Source: Diprion similis
Lineage: Eukaryota > Arthropoda > Insecta > Hymenoptera > Diprionidae
DNA: 64,000 nt
Direction of reading: 5' to 3'
Assembly: GCF_021155765.1 (NCBI RefSeq)
Contig: NC_060109.1
Location: 6,478,001 to 6,542,000 of the forward strand
The stretch's first letter is position 1. Every line of letters starts with the position of its first letter. Made by a program: the position numbers and the translations under genes. The notes under the pieces are model-generated. The model saw nothing but the letters and a program-made list of their open reading frames with translations, made no database searches and was not told the origin of the DNA. Positions 11,154-23,768 of this stretch are shown piece by piece.

Positions 11154-14100
11154 CGTGGCAACAGCGCGATTCCCAACTTTTGTCAACATTTAAACAGTTC
11201 CATAAAATTGATAAAAAATGTCAGATAGAGCACGACTAAAGGGTCGTTTTATCAAGAAAAAAGTGCGTGATAAACAAGTGAAAGCCGTGGCGGCTATGCG
11301 TGAAGCGCATCTTTCGAAAAACGTGCCAAGATCCCCGCCTAACCTCAAATTTTCGTTCGACGGTAGACGTATTGTCGACATGCAATACCTTTCGGAACAT
11401 TTGAAATGCATCAAATGCAAAAAAGATATTTTTTTGAGGAATACGGTAGAGGAATCGCGAATGGGTTTGAACTGTATTCTAAATATTTCCTGCGAAGAGT
11501 GTTCAACGTTGACACGAGTGCACACCGGAAAAATGCATGGCACAGGAGAAAATAAAAATCGAGCCGACGTCAATACGAAAGCTGTGTTGGGTAAGTAAAT
11601 TATTCTTATAAATTATAGAATGGTTTTTGATAATTAAAAATGAGTTAACTAGAGCCTAAATATCTTTAATATTTTTTCAGGTGCTGTCCACTCCGGCATT
11701 GGGGAAACAGCTTTGAACAAGCTATTGGCCTGTTTGAATGTTCCTCCGATATCAGCAAACCTGTACAAGAGATATGAACGGGAAATCGGGCCAGCTATAG
11801 AAGCTGCTGCAAAAGACTCATGTCGAGAAGCTGCGAAGGAAGAAAAACAATTAGTCATAGCTAATGTCAACAAGTTATGTCAGGAGATGTAAGTTTCATA
11901 TTTTCTCCTTAGCGTAGTAAAGCTTTGTAACAAAAGCATTTGCTACGGTGAGTACAAAATATTGAGAAGACATTCTTCGCAGAATGAGTGATGATCATGA
12001 AACTAGGTACTGCGGAGAAGAGAAATTACAAAATTTCCTGCTGCGGTTGAGAACATGATCCACTGTGGTACAGTTTACTCTGTATTTACAACAGTTTTTT
12101 TAAAAAATGTCTGAAATAGACAATTTTATGTACTTTAAAAAAAACTCAACGGTGGATCAAAGTTAATTATTTCCCTTGATGCTATAGATAGTTTTTTAAT
12201 TTCCCTCGCAGTGCACAATTTCATTGTCGTTGCTCTTGTTTTTGTTTTCTTTCAGATTGTTGAACGATACAGTGCCTTGACACCAATTATTGGAAAGCAA
12301 AAGCTGGAACAATAAGATTAATCGTGTAAATTAATAATTAGATTTTCATAGCATTTTACAGCTATTTTTATAGGAATTTTGTATATAAATAATTGTAACA
12401 TACGATTTATTTTAAGACGTTTTTCACCTAGTACTCGTATTTTTATGAATTCTAATTTTTCAAGTTTTATTACTTGTATTTTTATCAATTACAGTTGATG
12501 TCAAGAAATAAACTGGAACATTCGGCAAATTTTGTGTTTTATAGTCTTTCATGCATCCTACAGATTTTCTCTTTCTCTATTTTCTCTACCGTAATTAGGC
12601 CAAAAGATGTAGTCCAAGACATCTTCCCTTTCATGGAGTCTCTGAGAGTTTCAACGAATGTCGACGTTCAGCACCCTGAAGGTACAGAGGATGCCTTGGA
12701 CCAAAGAAAAATATTCGATGCAGCCGTTGGAAATATCGTCAACATCATCGTATCATATGATATGGGTTGGAGCAAACGAGGCAACGGACGGAGCTATAAT
12801 AGCTTAAATGGTTATGGTACCATAATCGGATTCCTAAGTGGGAAAGTTTTAGATTTTGCAGCGCGTAATAGGAAATGCAAACGTTGCAGCACTGGTCATG
12901 ATAAATCCGACCATGATTGCCGACAAAACTTTTCTGGTAGTGCTAAGGCGATGGAGCCTGATGTAGGAGCAACTCTAGTCAATGACAGTACGATTCTCAA
13001 AGAAATTGGATTAAACGTCAAAGTGCTCATCGGTGACGAGGATAGTTCAACAATCGCTGCAGTACGACAAGGCAATCCTGAGTCGGTTCACAAATTGACA
13101 GATGCAAATCATCTGAGAAAAAACTTTATGAGCGCATTATACGATTTGAGGAAAAATTTCAAAGAAATGAGGGATAAGAAAGTTATTCCCCATTTGAAGA
13201 AATGTTTCTCTTACGCTTTGGCTCAAAATAAAGGGGACAGCGCCAACCTAGCCAAAAGTCTTCGCAATATTCCGGAGCATTTCTTCGGTCGCCATGAAAA
13301 CTGTGGAACGTGGTGCAAACAGCCGCACAAAATAGTGCTACAAAACGTACAACTGCACGCAAAATTGTCGGAAATATTCGAGAAATATGCGGGCAACGCT
13401 GCTAAATTTTCGATTGTCGCATCCAGTCAGCCTAACGAAAGTTTTAACAACATGATGGCTCACAAAACACCGAAAAACGGTTGTTATAGTCAAAGCGAAG
13501 CAGCGGATTATAGATTAGCCAGCACCGTGTGCACGAAAAACGAAGGAGAAATGTTTGTTTTGAACGTCAATTCAAAATATTTGAATCTTTCTCCTGGAAA
13601 ATATACCGAATCTTTTACTAAGAAGTTGGACCAAAAGAGAAAAAAGAGAGCGATAAAGGCGAAATTGCCTTCAAGTAAAGCACGTCGAAATTTACTCACT
13701 CAAACGAAAGAAACTTGTAGAAAATCAATGAAGAAGTCTGAAGGAACACAATACGAGAGAAATTGTGGTATGGATATCGACGTGCAAAATTCTACAAGTA
13801 TTAATGTACCACTGAGAAATACTGCTGAAGATTTACCCGATGTTTTTTTATCTTCGGACGACTGCAACATCATTTATTTCGATCTCGAAACGTCTGGATT
13901 GTCGAAAACATCAGAAATCTTACAAATTGCAGCAAAATTTGAAGATCGAAAATTCAGTGTATACGTCAATCCATCGAAAGCTATCGATTCTACTGCGTCC
14001 AGAATTACAGGATTAAAGTTCGTTAAAGGAAATCTGTATTTCAACGGCAAAAAAGTCCCGTCGATGTCACCACGGGACGCCCTAGAATCATTTCAAGAAT

Positions 14101-14967
14101 TTATCGACTTCTCGTCTAAACCTTGCATTCTTGTAGCTCATAATGTTTCGTTTGATTCTGCTCACTTGCTTCGGTATATCATTCAAAATGGAATGATTCT
14201 AAATTTCCAAAAGATCGCAGGATTTTCAGACAGCTTGGCGATTTTGCGAAAAGTTTTACCCGAAAGAAAAAAAGAAAATGGAATGTTTAAACTGGAGACG
14301 CTGGCACGTGATTTTTTAAAATTGACAATGACTGACGAATTTCACGAAGCATTATTTGATGTTGATATATTAGAGAAATTGTGCCATCTGCTTGTCGAGA
14401 AAGAAGATTTTTGTTTGCACTGTAAACCATATAAAAACTCGGTGTTAATGAAAATTTGTACACCGTCTTTGAAAAATTTGAAAGGCGTAGTTTCGGACGC
14501 AATTATCAAAAGAATAGCAAGCGCTGGGTTCGATTTCGAAATTCTGACAACAGTTTACGCGACAGGAGGAGAAGCTGCAATTAGGGAATTATTGACCAAA
14601 GAAACGACGGAAAAAAAACCACGCGTTACCAAAATGAAGAAAATTATCGACAATATAATATCGCACCTGCAAAGTAGGTCTTAACTTCAAACTCTCAAGC
14701 ATATCGAAATATATTGAGTTTTCGTTATTTCATGTTGTTTTTATGTATTATCTTCATTAATACTTTGTTTTTCTATAATAAAAGTTTATATTTCATTATT
14801 ACATTATAATGTAAATTAAAATAATTAAATATGAATAAATATTTTCCAATCATTCAGACAAAAAAAAACATTCCTTCCTTCACCTTGCTAGAAACAGAAA
14901 ATTTGGGCTCTATCGATTCAAATTTCGCGCGCATCTTGGCCAGCTGTCGCCTCGCATCGTTGCCGCG
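11154..14967 (+). mobile_element. Mutator-type transposon with exonuclease, copy 1
   Basis: The intact three-exon gene at 11218-14684 is bracketed by short imperfect inverted repeats: 11154-11169 and the reverse complement of 14952-14967 (12 of 16 positions, core GGCAAC). The divergent copy 2 has a similar CGGCAACG terminus. No target duplication was seen, so the ends are tentative while the element call rests on the protein. Confidence 0.55.
11218..14684 (+). CDS. Mutator-like transposase fused to DEDDh exonuclease
   Basis: Three exons are inferred: 11218-11590, 11681-11888 and 12599-14684. The donors are GTAAGT at 11591 and 11889; the acceptors are CAG at 11680 and TAG at 12598 after a pyrimidine tract. 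Introns are phase 1 and phase 2, and the exons sum to 889 codons. Exon 1 has a CxxC/CxxC zinc ribbon. Exon 2 (HSGIGETALNKLL...) and early exon 3 (VSYDMGW, CKRCSTGHDKSDHDC, LIGDEDSS) match the arthropod Mutator-like transposase domain. From about residue 615 comes an exonuclease domain with motif I FDLETSG, motif II AHNVSFD (about 706) and motif III HEALFDVDIL (about 775): a complete DEDDh set. Role: nuclear DNA transposition; the exonuclease function is unknown. No disruption seen. The splice model is inferred, but divergent copy 2 repeats both phases. Confidence 0.82.
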
Positions 14968-15680
14968 TCAACACAATCACTCCCCTGCACGTTCAGTGTC
15001 GAGCGCAAATTCTTACTTTCGAAAGACTATAAATCGGAAACTAGATGGTCAAAAATTTTCATTTTTTTTTAAAGCATCTATATATAGTCAAGAATAATAT
15101 GTTATTTTTTCAAAAAATCGGTAAGATCCGTTCTCTTGTTATAATTACTTATGTAACTGTAGTTGGAGTCTCTCACGTGTTAAGTATAGGAAACGTGCCC
15201 CAGAAACATGATTTTTGATAGCGTTTATCTAACAAACTAGATGGTGAATCACTTCAAAAATTTGACCATTTCTTTATGACTGTATCTTCTACGTCATATT
15301 AAAATTTCAAGTGATTCGTAAGATTTTGGAAAAACGATAGAACTTCCTTAAGTAAGAATTACTGTCGAGTACTTGTAGGGTATGTTTTGCGATTAGCGCG
15401 ATAATTCTGTTAGGGTTTGGCGAATAGCGCCGATATTCATAATTAAGGGAAGGACGATCACGAGTAGCGTGTTCGTATCGTTGTCAATTTTCTGTATTTT
15501 AATTTTTGTTTTGTTGATCCCGTTGAGACGAGGAACGCGACTAGCGCACGTAGATTTAAGGTTTAGTTAAGATTTGATTTTCTTTCTATTTTGTTTGTGG
15601 AATCGCGGGAGGCGAATTGAGTATCTGTTTCTTTTTCCTTTTGTTTTGTATCGCTTCGAATTTTTTTTTGAATATATTAT
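14968..15680. other. Gene-free; probable older LTR remnant next to gypsy 1
   Basis: No coding signal. 15361-15680 is T/G-rich with TTAGGG-like and GATTAGCG words. Together with the bases after 21530 it may be an older LTR into which gypsy element 1 inserted, because GGCGCCCAAC at 21692 could be that LTR's primer-binding site. Confidence 0.3.
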
Positions 15681-16125
15681 TGTTAACGATTTGCGCGATG
15701 CGAACTGTGTATGTATGTATGTATGCGAAATGTGTATGTGACTATGTATGTGCGAAGGTACGGATATAGGTAATAGGCCCGAACAGAGCGAAGTCCGAAA
15801 CACAATAGACAGCTTAGGAAAAGGCGAGCGAGCAAAAGGAAGATTAGTGCGTGTAAGATCGCGAATGTGAGGAGTCGAAAAGTAGAGCGCGCGCGATAAA
15901 TAATAGATAATTAATTTAAGCTTTAAATTCGTTAATTGTAATTTGTAATTGGTTTTTCGTGCCGAGGTGAACCTCGACACGCCGTTTGCGATTTCTGTTG
16001 TGCTGTTCTGTATGTCAATTAAATAGTTCAATAATTAAATCAATTGCCGGCATAATTCGAAATCCTGATAACTTTCTCGCTTATTTGAACCTCTCCGATT
16101 CCGCATTATACCGTTTAATTTAACA
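15681..16125 (+). repeat. Left LTR of gypsy 1
   Basis: Starts TGTTAACGATTTG, ends TTTAATTTAACA, 445 bp. It contains a TGTATGTA microsatellite and a hairpin around GAGGTGAACCTC. An antisense open frame crosses it and recurs in the right LTR purely because the LTRs repeat. Confidence 0.93.
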
Positions 16126-16126
16126 A

Positions 16127-16139
16127 TCAGAAGTGGGAT
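16127..16139 (+). promoter_or_regulatory. Candidate primer-binding site, gypsy 1
   Basis: TCAGAAGTGGGAT lies one base after the LTR end, at the position of a minus-strand primer site. The same 13 bases occur at the same place in gypsy 2. It lacks the usual TGG start complementary to a tRNA CCA end, so the primer is unidentified. Confidence 0.5.
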
Positions 16140-16313
16140 GATCAACGCGCTTACCGGAGAAAAGAGAATAGCTCATTCGAAAACGAGAACCGATAACGTA
16201 AAAGACGGTTAAATTTCAAAACGTGGCCTAACGGCCGGTGCGCGAAAAATGGCCGACAAATATGGCAGGACAATTGAGTGCGTGGATGAACAGTATGTGG
16301 TGTGATTCAAATT

Positions 16314-19300
16314 ATGCCAAGCGATCGACTAACGATTACCGAAGATCAATTCGAACAATTCGTTAGGAACATCTCCTTCAGCTCGATGCAGACCGACCCT
16401 ACAAAAATGAGCAATCAAAACCAAGCTAACGCTGCTCGAAATAGTGGCGATAATGAAAGGGGCCGAGGACGAGGCGCCATAAGAAGAACCGGACCAGCGC
16501 AAGGAACCCGTGCGCAACAAAGTAGCGCACCCTCACATCAAGCTGGATCCCTCAGCAACCAATCCATCAATACGAGCGGGAGTATCGATATCGATCCGGA
16601 GGAGGCGATAGGCCTAGAGGATCGAGCAACGGAAGCAACACGTGATCACGGCGGATTGGAGAACGCTATGTGGGCTATGGTCGAGGAAGGGAGAAGAAGA
16701 GACTTAGTATTACAAGCTCTCTTCCAACGACTTACAGCAAACGAACAGCCGCTACAACCCCCCCTCGCCAGACCACAACAAACAGTACCTACGTATCATG
16801 TCATGCCCGACCTCAGCGCTAACATCGTTGACTTTACAGGTGATACTGGGAGTATTAGAGCCACAGATTGGCTGGAAACAATAGAAAGCATGCGTCAACT
16901 ACACGCATGGCCAGATAATTTCGCCCTAGAAGCCGCACGAATGCACCTAAAATCAGGCGCACGCGAATGGTTCACGATCAACGCGCGCGAGATAAGATCG
17001 TGGGACCAATTTCGAACGGCATTTCGGGTAACGTTTGTAACTTCCGAAAGCACGACGGTGTTATGGAGAAGAATGACCGACCGAGTACAGCTAAAGGACG
17101 AATCACTATGCACATATTTTCATTCGAAGGCAAAATTGTGCAACGATATCAAACTAAACCTTGACGACACGAAAGAACAGATTCTAATTGGACTCTGGTC
17201 CCGCGAATTGTGTAACGCTATGGCCGCACGAATACATGCAACTCGCGACGAACTACTGCACGACGTTCTACAATACGACCGGATGATCAATCAGCGGATC
17301 GATCGAATGCGAACACAAAAGGAAGCAAATGCTAATAGAATAAAACCCACCAATAACCCGACGGCAACGTCAAACTCAAATACGACCAGGGTGATTGGTA
17401 ATAATACGAGTAATCGAAACACGGATAAACGACCACCGTTGGTAAACGAAGTTGGACAACCAAAATGTTACAACTGTAACAAATACGGACATTTATCGAG
17501 GGATTGCCCGGAACCGCGAAAAGAATTGAAGTGCTTGAAGTGCAACGGAAAAGGACATACCCAACGACATTGTACTGTGCTACAAAACGCGCCGCAAAAA
17601 CCGGTGAATTTAATAACGGGCAACGATCCCTGTGCGGTCAATAAATATTTGAAAATTGTTCGTGTCAACGAAAGTAACTTGAAAGCGCTTATCGACCCCG
17701 GAAGTTCGGAGTGCACCATCAAGGCCACCGTCGCATTATTAGAACAATTCGACGTCATACGAACGGTAACGGAACTGAAAAGCTTCGGACCGGAACAATT
17801 TAAAGTAAATTCCCCCGGAGTGGTGTGCGCGTCAATGACAGTCGATGGTGTGACAGTAGACAATGTGACACTAAGAGTCGTCCCCGACGACGCTCAATCC
17901 ATAGATGTGTTAGTGGGTCGTACGTTCACAGAGGCTCCGATGGTGGAATACCACAAAGTCGGTGATCAGCTGACATTCAAAAGGAGCGAGGAAGATCAAC
18001 AGCACGGTGAGATAACAACAAGCCAAGGCGCGCGACACGAACTACCGCCATACTCTGTCAATTTCATTGAAATAAAAGTAGATGATAAGATCTACGATCT
18101 CCCCGTACTTAACCTGAGTACCACCGTAAAATCGATAACTCCAAAAAACATAAACCTACGCGGCGATGTATCGAGACTACCGACAATACAGCCAGACGCA
18201 GTACGACGACCGATCGAACGAGGCGACATCAACGTGGGAGCACAGCAGCCAGAAGAAACAGTAGAGGACTTATTAAGTGTGATAAATAAATATCGCGATT
18301 GCGTTGCAACAAATTTGCAAGAATTAGGATGCGCGAACAACGTAAAAATGGATATACACGAAATTCCCGGAGCGAGACCCGTAAGTAGTAAAGCATACCG
18401 AGCGAGCGACGCGGAACGCGAAGTTATAAAATCTATAGTCTCAGAATGGAAAAGCGAAGGTATTGTTACAGAAACGGACTCACCATACGCTAGTCCAGGA
18501 TTGTTAGTCAAAAAAAAAAACGGTGAAGCTAGACTCGTTGTAGATTACCGAAAACTAAACAGACAAACTGAGAGAGTTCACTTTCCATTACCGGATCTTG
18601 ATGATCATTTAACAAAGATAGGCGATAGCTCCTTGTATATTACGCTAGATTTAGCTCACGGGTATTTGCAGGTGCCACTGAGCGAAGAGGCCCGCGCAAA
18701 AACAGCGTTCATTACGCCCGACGAAACCGGGGAATTCACTAGAATGATGTTTGGCGTAATGAATAGCCCATTTTATTTTTCGAAGGCTATGCATAAAGCG
18801 TTAGGGCCGTTGAGGAACCAAGTAGTATTGTTCTACCTTGACGATATTTTCATTCCAGGGAAAGACTGGAGTGACCTAAAGGAGAGACTTATCGCCGTTT
18901 TCGAAGCATTACGTGGCGCAGGATTAACGGTTAAGTTGTCTAAGTGCGAATTTTTGAAGGAAAAGGTAACTTATCTTGGATTTGAAATTTCAAGACACGG
19001 TATCGAACCTGGCAAGGAAAAAGTTAAAGCGATCGCAGACTACCCAACGCCGACAGATATTCACGCGATACGACGATTTCTCGGCATGACTAGTTGTTTT
19101 CGACGCTTCGTGCCAAAATTCGCTGAAATCGCCGGACCGTTGTACGAATTACTCAAAAAGGATCGACCCTTTACGTGGAAACTTCAGAAATATGCTCTTT
19201 CGAAGAGTTAAAGAAAGCGCTGACGAACAAACCTATCTTACAAGCCTTTAACCCCAAGAACGCGACCGAATTGCATACAGATGCCAGCGCGAAGGGATTA

Positions 19301-21073
19301 GCAGCGATGCTAGTACAACGTGGGGCGGACAATCTTTGGCACCTTGTTTACGCAATTAGTCGTAGAACTAACGAACCGGAACGGAATTATCACTCAAGTA
19401 AGCTCGAGCTACTAGCTATAGTGTGGGCGATAGGACGGTTAAGAAATCTATTGATCAATATACATTTTAGAATAGTCACGGACTGCGAAGCATTATTATA
19501 CTTAAACACACAAAAAACCAAAAACGCGCAAATAGTACGGTGGGCGAACGAATTAAGTGAATTCGATTTCGAAGTAACCCATCGCCCGGGTACTAAATTA
19601 GCCCACGTAGATGCGCTAAGTAGAGCTCCTGTAGGTTCGGAAGAGCACGAAAGCGAAATGACAGAGCGGTTGGGTAGAATATTTGCGATATTGAGTGAAC
19701 AGGACGAAATAACAATGTACCAGTATGCGGATGATGAGTTGCGTAAAAAGGAAGAAATTTTAATGAAACCAGTGAGTGCGCGAACAAATCGAGAGAAAAG
19801 TGAAGTGACCGGATATGAGTGTAGAGAAGGAATTCTTTATAAGAAAGAAGGACAAAAACTACTATACGTGGTACCAAAATCGATGCGGAAAGGTCTTATA
19901 ATCCGATTGCACGACTTGCAAGGACACCCCGGATTGGATCGAACGATCGCGAAAATTGCTAACTATTATTATCTCCCTGGAGCACGGCGCTATGGAAAGT
20001 ACCATATACGTGCGTGCCTGCAGTGTATTATCTCAAAAGGGAAACCAGGTGCTCAAGCCGGATTACTGCATCCGATCCCGCCGGGTCATCGACCGTTTGC
20101 CGTGGTTCACGTGGATCATCTCGGACCTCTGGTTACAACCCCGCGGAAGAATAAATACGTGTTCGCCTTAATCGATAATTTAACAAAATTTGTAATTTTA
20201 AAGGCTGTACGGAATACCAAGGTCACGAACGTAGTAAAAGCCATGGAAGATTTCGTGCTCAACTATGGAGCACCTATCCGAATCATCTCAGATCGAGGGA
20301 CATACTTCACTGCCAAACGGTTTGCAGAGTTCTGCCAACGTCACGGGATCCGACATACCGTGAATTCGCCGCGACACCCGCAAGCGAATGGACAAATCAA
20401 GAGAATGAACAGCACGCTTATCCCGGTACTCCGCGCGAGCATCAAGGACGACGAAGGACGAGACTGAGATGCAAAACTAAAAATCGCGCAACGCGATTTG
20501 AACAACTCGTGCAATGCGACCACCGGAAAATCACCCTTCGAGTTGCTACATGGGTACAACGCACGCCATGACGAAGGCAGGCTGAGAGAGCTCACCATTG
20601 AAAACGAAGCTAACTATCACCCCCCTGAAGAATTACAACGGGAAGCTCGTCAACGTATCACCGCTGGACAAGAACGTTTCAAGGAACGCTACGATGAGAA
20701 CCGGTCGGAAAATGCCAAGTTCAATATCGGGGACGTCGTGTTTATGAAAACGGCACGGGTAACGACTGGCGAATCAACAAAATTTCAAAACAAATATCGC
20801 GGGCCGTTGGTTATCACAAAGATCTTGCCGAGCGCCACTTACGCTATTGCAGACCTCCAACAAGACAAACAAGGTCGTAGATACGCCGTCACCGCGCACG
20901 CTAGCCAGCTAAAAATTTGGCTCCCGCACTATGACCCCGACGAAGAGCCCGAAGATCCCGATACTTACGACAACGACCATGAGAATCCTGAGAGGCCGCG
21001 AAGGTCAAGAAGAATCTCGCTACGGCGCGCGAAGTTCGATTGTGATAATGTGCACGAGGACGTGCACCAGTGA
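16314..21073 (+). pseudogene. gag-pol: gag-pol polyprotein of gypsy 1, broken
   Basis: Domain order is gag, two CCHC knuckles (CYNCNKYGHLSRDC and CLKCNGKGHTQRHC, 17467-17574), protease, reverse transcriptase (FYLDDIF near 18833), RNase H (HTDAS near 19276) and integrase with H2C2 finger and D,D core. Compared with intact gypsy 2, the protease active site reads DPGS instead of DTGS, and the integrase catalytic Glu is Lys (ANGQIKRMN). There is a one-base frameshift near 19178 before RNase H, and a tryptophan codon has become TGA at 20464-20467. The start is the ATG at 16314, where the gag N-terminus resembles that of gypsy 2. The two elements are related but clearly different families. Confidence 0.92.
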
Positions 21074-21084
21074 GGATGGCCGAG

Positions 21085-21529
21085 TGTTAACGATTTGCGC
21101 GATGCGAACTGTGTATGTATGCATGTATGCGAAATGTGTATGTGACTATGTATGTGCGAAGGTACGGATATAGGTAATAGGCCCGAACAGAGCGAAGTCC
21201 GAAACACAATAGACAGCTTAGGAAAAGGCGAGCGAGCAAAAGGAAGATTAGTGCGTGTAAGATCGCGAACGTGAGGAGTCGAAAAGTAGAGCGCGCGCGA
21301 TAAATAATAGATAATTAATTTAAGCTTCAAATTCGTTAATTGTAATTTGTAATTGGTTTTTCGTGCCGAGGTGAACCTCGACACGCCGTTTGCGATTTCT
21401 GTTGTGCTGTTCTTTGTGTCAATTAAATAGTTCAATAATTAAATCGATTGCCGGCATAATTCGAAATCCTGATAACTTTCTCGCTTATTTGAACCTCTTC
21501 GATTCCGCATTATACCGTTTAATTTAACA
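21085..21529 (+). repeat. Right LTR of gypsy 1
   Basis: 445 bp, TGTTAACG...TTTAACA, nearly identical to 15681-16125. Preceded by the polypurine-like AGGATGGCCGAG. Confidence 0.93.
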
Positions 21530-22785
21530 TTATTTTATTCTATTCTGTTAAATTCTGTATCGTGTCGAGTGTCCGTTCTTTCTCTCCGCAAAACTACCCA
21601 CCCCCCTCTCCGCGGTACTGAGCTACCTGGCATAGAGAAGGATAGCCGAGGAATTGCGAAGGTAAAGATTCGAGGCGTGTTTATCACGCCAGGCGCCCAA
21701 CAAAATTTCGCGATAGCTTTGGTAAGCTGCAGAGTGCATCGCGGGTTGCCGAATCATTGTGCACCAGGTTAACTCTTGGGAACTTCTCCGGGTGAACAAG
21801 AGCGGCGAAAAACCTCGTCACAATACACATCACAAGTATAGCAAAATAAATCAGGCTGATGTCGGCACTTTCTTCGCGATGAACTCATTTCTGTAGACAA
21901 AAATAGTAAATTAATGAATAAAATTAGAAAAATGAATTTTATAATATCGTATCAGTAACTTACCAGATTACACGCTGCATTTATATCAATATTGCCAAAG
22001 AAAATAAATCAGTAGGTTATACATGGAAGAAAATTCGTATATGAAAACCCAAGATCACACGACAGCTGTAAAATACATAAATGCGCGAGCTGAATGCGCA
22101 TAAAACGCGTTTTAACGTATGAGCCGAATGGAAGAACTAAATATTATCATATACTACTATAGCATATAAACTAGAGCCAATCTAATATAATAATATTTTT
22201 GTTTCGTGAATTTTACGTTCTCAAACATCAAAATTCACAGAAAAAATCAGGGCAACAACATTTTTTTTTTTTTTTATGTTGAGCTGTGTTATCAATGTAT
22301 AACCATATTTATAAATATTGGTTCCGCGCTATTACTTGAGGCACGAAGACTGGAAATTCCTGGGCGTTCCAATTTATTCAAAATGGCAAGATTACTGCCT
22401 TCTCTCTAGGAAACTATGTTAACATTTCTTTCTAAACTCTGTACATCACTTCGTGTACTTTCATTCTCAATCACACAATTACTTAACCGAAAATGAAAAG
22501 AATCTCCTTGTTGTGATTTGAAGAACTTAAGGTTGTTTAGAAGAAGGGTGGGGATGGATCAGAGTGGGGAAAATATTCCTATGCTTATACATTTGGCGCT
22601 GTAGCTAGTATTTTTCGTGCCCTATCGGCTATCCATTAATTATTATTTACTTTTTACTTGATAATTATGATTGAAATTAGTTTGACACGTATCCCTCATC
22701 AAAGTTATAATGATATCTTGCTTTCGTTTATTTTTGAATGGCTAAGCATTTGAATAATTAATAATGTTTAAATCACGAATTACCA
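21530..22785. other. Gene-free stretch with PBS-like motif
   Basis: Starts with the TTAT target duplication. GGCGCCCAACAAAATTT at 21692 resembles 1805-1821. The rest (22000-22785) is AT-rich and shows no gene. Confidence 0.35.
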
Positions 22786-23768
22786 CGGCAACGTTGGGGA
22801 CCTTTTGGCGCCTGTGTCCAGTAACGTAGGTCGCGTAGAGCCCGTTACCGGCTGATTTATTATAGTCGTGTTGTAGTGACATAAAATGAAAATTTTATTC
22901 AGCTGTCAATCGTCAAACGTGTTGATTACATCTTGATTACGGTTACACAATTATACAGCGGTATGGATGGTGGGGAAAAGAAGAAACGTTTTATGTGGAA
23001 AAACAAGTGTGTGACGCAAGCGGTGTACAACCAGCGAGTAAAACAACAACAAAATACTCGGAAACGGAATGAATCACCATGTGATAAAACGTCTGAATCT
23101 GAAGCTCCTTCTAAAAAATGCAAAATCACACTTGGACGTAGAATTGTTGATTTAGATTTATTGGCTAAGAATCAGCTATGCACAGGGTGTGAACAGGTTC
23201 TATCGTTTTCGAACATCATCGACGAAAAACGTAGCAGGTTAGCCTCAATCTTGATCATTTGTTGTCAAAAATGTTTCATTGAAAATTCAATTGCAACGGA
23301 CAATGAATTTACGGCACCAGATGGCAAAACCATGTACGAGACCAATGCATGAATCGTAATGAGTAAGCTTAAGAAAAACTTTTTACTGTCAAAAATAATG
23401 TAGTACCTACTAATCAATTTTTACAAATAACAATGTTCATGTTATTTGAGGACTTCTCAATGCTGGCATGGGTTGGACACATCTGAATAAGTTGTTGGGT
23501 GCCTTGTATATGCCATCCTTCAATAATTACTTGCTGAAGACATATGAAACCGTGGTTGGAAAAGCTGCCCGAGAAGTTGCAACAAGAAGCTGCAAAAAAG
23601 CTGCCCCGCTAGAACGCAGTTTAACTCTTAAAAAACTATCGTCTATCAAAAGATCCTTGTAGGCTTTTTTCTTTTTTTAGTTGTTTTAATTTTTCCTCAT
23701 CCCTACTGAGAATCATTCGATATTCGGATGTATTTTAACATTTAATGTAACATATGAATTCGACTCAA

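Larger units (their letters stand above)
15681..21529 (+). mobile_element. Ty3/gypsy retrotransposon 1 (inactivated)
   Basis: Two 445-bp direct LTRs (TG...CA) flank a gag-pol region, and the 4-bp duplication TTAT borders both outer edges (15677-15680 and 21530-21533). The LTRs differ at roughly seven places by eye. TCAGAAGTGGGAT starts two bases inside the left LTR, and a purine-rich GAGGATGGCCGAG precedes the right LTR. Coding defects make it non-autonomous. Confidence 0.93.

Noticed and set aside
15567-16031. Antisense 154-codon frame across the left LTR of gypsy 1, repeated at 20965-21435
   Set aside because: It recurs only because the LTR is duplicated; composition is LTR-like and there is no domain.
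19175-20467. Separate pol ORF in gypsy 1
   Set aside because: It is the continuation of the same polyprotein after a one-base frameshift; gypsy 2 has the region in one frame.
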